A DNA stretch of 37,999 nt from a virus, in the IMG/VR virus record IMGVR_UViG_3300008448_000256, positions 1-37,999 of that record. One strand, given 5' to 3'. How positions within the stretch are numbered: position 1 is the first letter of the stretch; the number at the start of each line of letters is the position of its first letter. The notes beneath the pieces are model-generated. The model did no database searches, was not told where the DNA came from, and was given only the letters and a program-made list of their open reading frames with translations. A program made the position numbers and the translations under genes. This document shows, piece after piece, positions 36,602 to 37,999 of the stretch.

Positions 36602-37066
36602 TTAGGCGGCTAATGCCACAGTCACCTCGGGCGACTTGCTGGTGATTCGGTTGGTCACATCCTTGATGTGCTTTTCGTAGGTAGAGCGCGGAATGCTCTG
36701 CCGTTGCAGGTCGTGGTACTCGTACACATCCCGCAGGCACTGCAAAGCGGTGAAGGTCAGACCCATGCGGCCTGTTGCCTTAAACCGTTTGGCGGCTTCA
36801 ATCAGGTGCTGGTGCGCTGCGTTCAGCGTTGGGAGTGCTTCGCCACCGATTCCAGCGACTGCCATGTTTTCGCAGAGGTTCATCATTGCGGCCAAATCTC
36901 TCCACTCTTGCTGTGTGGCTTGCCCGATGCGAAAGGCCTCAATCGCGGCCAGTTCACGCACTCGGAGTTGATTCAGGTGGGCGTCGCTTGCAATGCAGGC
37001 ACCCTCTATCGCGTAGGTAATAGGGTTCACCAGCTTGTAAACCTTGCGGTTGCACTTCTTACGCAT
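36602..37066 (-). CDS. Conserved phage protein of unknown function
   Basis: 154 aa from ATG 37066, starting MRKKCNRKVYKLVNPITYAI, with LNQLRVRELAAIEAFRIGQA, TQQEWRDLAAMMNLCENMAV and GRMGLTFTALQCLRDVYEYH. This matches a family frequent in Betaproteobacteria phages ('hNPhxYhhEG...LxxLxhxxhxAhxxhxxGxAT'). Start overlaps the DUF3310 stop by 8 bases. Function unknown. Confidence 0.75.
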   Translation of the reverse strand: MRKKCNRKVYKLVNPITYAIEGACIASDAHLNQLRVRELAAIEAFRIGQATQQEWRDLAAMMNLCENMAVAGIGGEALPTLNAAHQHLIEAAKRFKATGRMGLTFTALQCLRDVYEYHDLQRQSIPRSTYEKHIKDVTNRITSKSPEVTVALAA

Positions 37067-37319
37067 TGCCAGCCTCCCGCTTTGCAATCTCGCGCTGGAT
37101 GTACCAAACCGCTTTTTTCATATCCTCGATGGCGTCTGCCTTCAGGTCTGCGCGCCAGACGTACTTAATGGCGTTGCCAAGGTTGAAGCCCATGTGTTCA
37201 GTGATCTGAATGCACTCAATGCCGCTCGGGTGGTTGGTGTAGTGCTTGGGGTGGTTTACTGGGTCGTTAGCCACTGCTGGCTCAATCGCCGGAAATACCA
37301 AGTTGCTTGTTTCAATCAT
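37059..37319 (-). CDS. DUF3310 protein
   Basis: 86 aa from ATG 37319. DPVNHPKHYTNHPSGIECIQ, ITEHMGFNLGNAIKYVWRAD, then KADAIEDMKKAVWYIQREI: the complete DUF3310 pattern ('VNHPxHY ... GIExIdhxE ... hGNAhKYhxRxxxK ... DLxKAxWYL'). Widespread in phages next to nucleotide or recombination genes; function not settled. ATGA-coupled to ninG. Confidence 0.9.
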   Translation of the reverse strand: MIETSNLVFPAIEPAVANDPVNHPKHYTNHPSGIECIQITEHMGFNLGNAIKYVWRADLKADAIEDMKKAVWYIQREIAKREAGNA

Positions 37320-37885
37320 CCCTGTAGCTCCTTCAATTTGCGTCGGTAGGTTTGTGTGATTTCTTTCAGTTCTTCGCGTGTCCACTTGTGCGGCTGGTTG
37401 CTTGACTCCAGCGCTTCCACAGCCTCCAGCCCAATGCGGGCAATAAGGCCAATGCGGTAGTCCACAGCACGGCCTGCGCCCCAGCGGTTGCAAACCTTGC
37501 GCTGGGCGTGAGCGTTGTCCTCATGAAATCGGAGATGGGCCGCACTTCCTGTTGACCTGTAGTGCCCGCAGTCATACGCGCCACCCACTTCGCCTGTTCC
37601 CAGCGGTTGACCGCAACAAATGCAAGGCTTGCCAGCGTCACGCGCCCTAATAAAAGCGTTGAATGCAATTTGTGCCTCCTTGATGTAATCGGGTATCCGC
37701 TTAAGCGCTTCCTTGCGCTGGCGTGTCTCAGCCTTCTCAGCCCTGATCGCTTCACGGCTGCGCTTCCATTCCTCTCGCTCTGCTTTGGCTTGTCGTGCGT
37801 CGGCATAGCCTTGAATGCAGTGGTCATGAATGCGCTGGCCTTCTTCTAGGCGGCGCTTGCAATGGGGGCAAAGGCTGCGTTTCAT
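37316..37885 (-). CDS. ninG: NinG-family (Rap-type) recombination nuclease
   Basis: 189 aa. CPHC (6-9), the Lys/Arg/Glu-rich helix, AFNAFIRARDAGKPCICCGQ, then GGAYDCGHYRSTGSAAHLRF and NAHAQRKVCNRWGAG follow the NinG pattern with Cys/His metal sites. Lambda NinG (Rap) resolves branched recombination intermediates. It stands at the right of the replication block, as in lambda's nin region. Confidence 0.9.
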   Translation of the reverse strand: MKRSLCPHCKRRLEEGQRIHDHCIQGYADARQAKAEREEWKRSREAIRAEKAETRQRKEALKRIPDYIKEAQIAFNAFIRARDAGKPCICCGQPLGTGEVGGAYDCGHYRSTGSAAHLRFHEDNAHAQRKVCNRWGAGRAVDYRIGLIARIGLEAVEALESSNQPHKWTREELKEITQTYRRKLKELQG

Positions 37886-37999
37886 TCCTCACCCCCGCTG
37901 AACTTCACGCCCTTATCAGCGCCGAATGCCTCCATGAGCGTCTGAAGCTCGGCCAGCTCGCTTTTGGTCATTTGTGATGTGGATTGACCCAGCACGACA
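37882..37999 (-). CDS. C-terminal end of an unidentified gene (partial at right edge)
   Basis: Frame open to the window edge and ending MTKSELAELQTLMEAFGADK...GGEE. The ATG at 37971 has no ribosome binding site, so this is more likely the tail of a gene starting outside the window; if the ATG were used the peptide would be 29 aa. TGA overlaps the ninG ATG. Confidence 0.45.
   Translation of the reverse strand, partial: VVLGQSTSQMTKSELAELQTLMEAFGADKGVKFSGGEE

Overview
The window is almost wall-to-wall phage: a temperate, tailed dsDNA phage (or excised/circularly permuted prophage) of about 38 kb. Codon content, the integrase type, and the family resemblance of the replication and structural proteins suggest a betaproteobacterial host, probably Burkholderiales/Comamonadaceae (inference; no host gene, rRNA or tRNA is seen). 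The head and tail set (P22-like portal, acidic scaffold, coat, beta-propeller stabilization protein, several Gln/Ala-rich ejection-type proteins, no tape measure or tail tube) points to a short-tailed, podovirus-like virion.

Layout. 1-2113, minus strand: a lambda-PR-like operon with cro (1861-2067), an attenuator, a CII-like HTH gene, a small gene, a DUF1376 replication-initiator-like gene with iteron-like repeats, and a replication gene running off the left edge. 2075-3270: an immunity region with two operator clusters sharing a 16-bp palindrome, a repressor without a self-cleavage domain (2136-2555), a LexA-box-controlled 57-aa gene antisense to the repressor's 3' end (candidate antirepressor), and an 85-aa membrane protein in the position of rex. 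3231-12452, plus strand: a lambda-PL-like early operon with a highly folded 300-nt leader, an HNH/AP2 endonuclease, several intergenic terminators (suggesting antitermination), an annealing protein, Gp157, SSB, many small hypothetical genes in ATGA-coupled chains, and an AlpA/excisionase-like gene that meets the integrase (12376-13521, minus) tail to tail.

13629-37971, minus strand, read right to left: a gene fragment at the right edge, ninG, DUF3310, small genes, a GIY-YIG endonuclease fused to a copy of the terminase-small N-terminus, terS, terL, a four-gene accessory cassette with its own sigma70-type promoter, portal, a beta-helix tailspike-like protein, scaffold, coat, head completion and ejection proteins, a tail-fibre-like protein with HxH repeats, and a lysis cassette (holin candidates, GH24 endolysin, secreted two-Cys peptide, HExxH metallopeptidase, HTH-metallophosphoesterase), closed by a terminator.

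Five copies of a 20-bp element (minus-strand consensus GCTTTACCAnTTTnGACAAT) sit at intergenic borders of the late region. Three are followed by a small hairpin with a compensating stem and GNRA-type loop directly before a GGAG ribosome binding site. This looks like a phage-specific late promoter plus translational-control module. Both window edges lie inside a minus-strand replication-to-nin block, so the ends may be nearly adjacent on a circular map.
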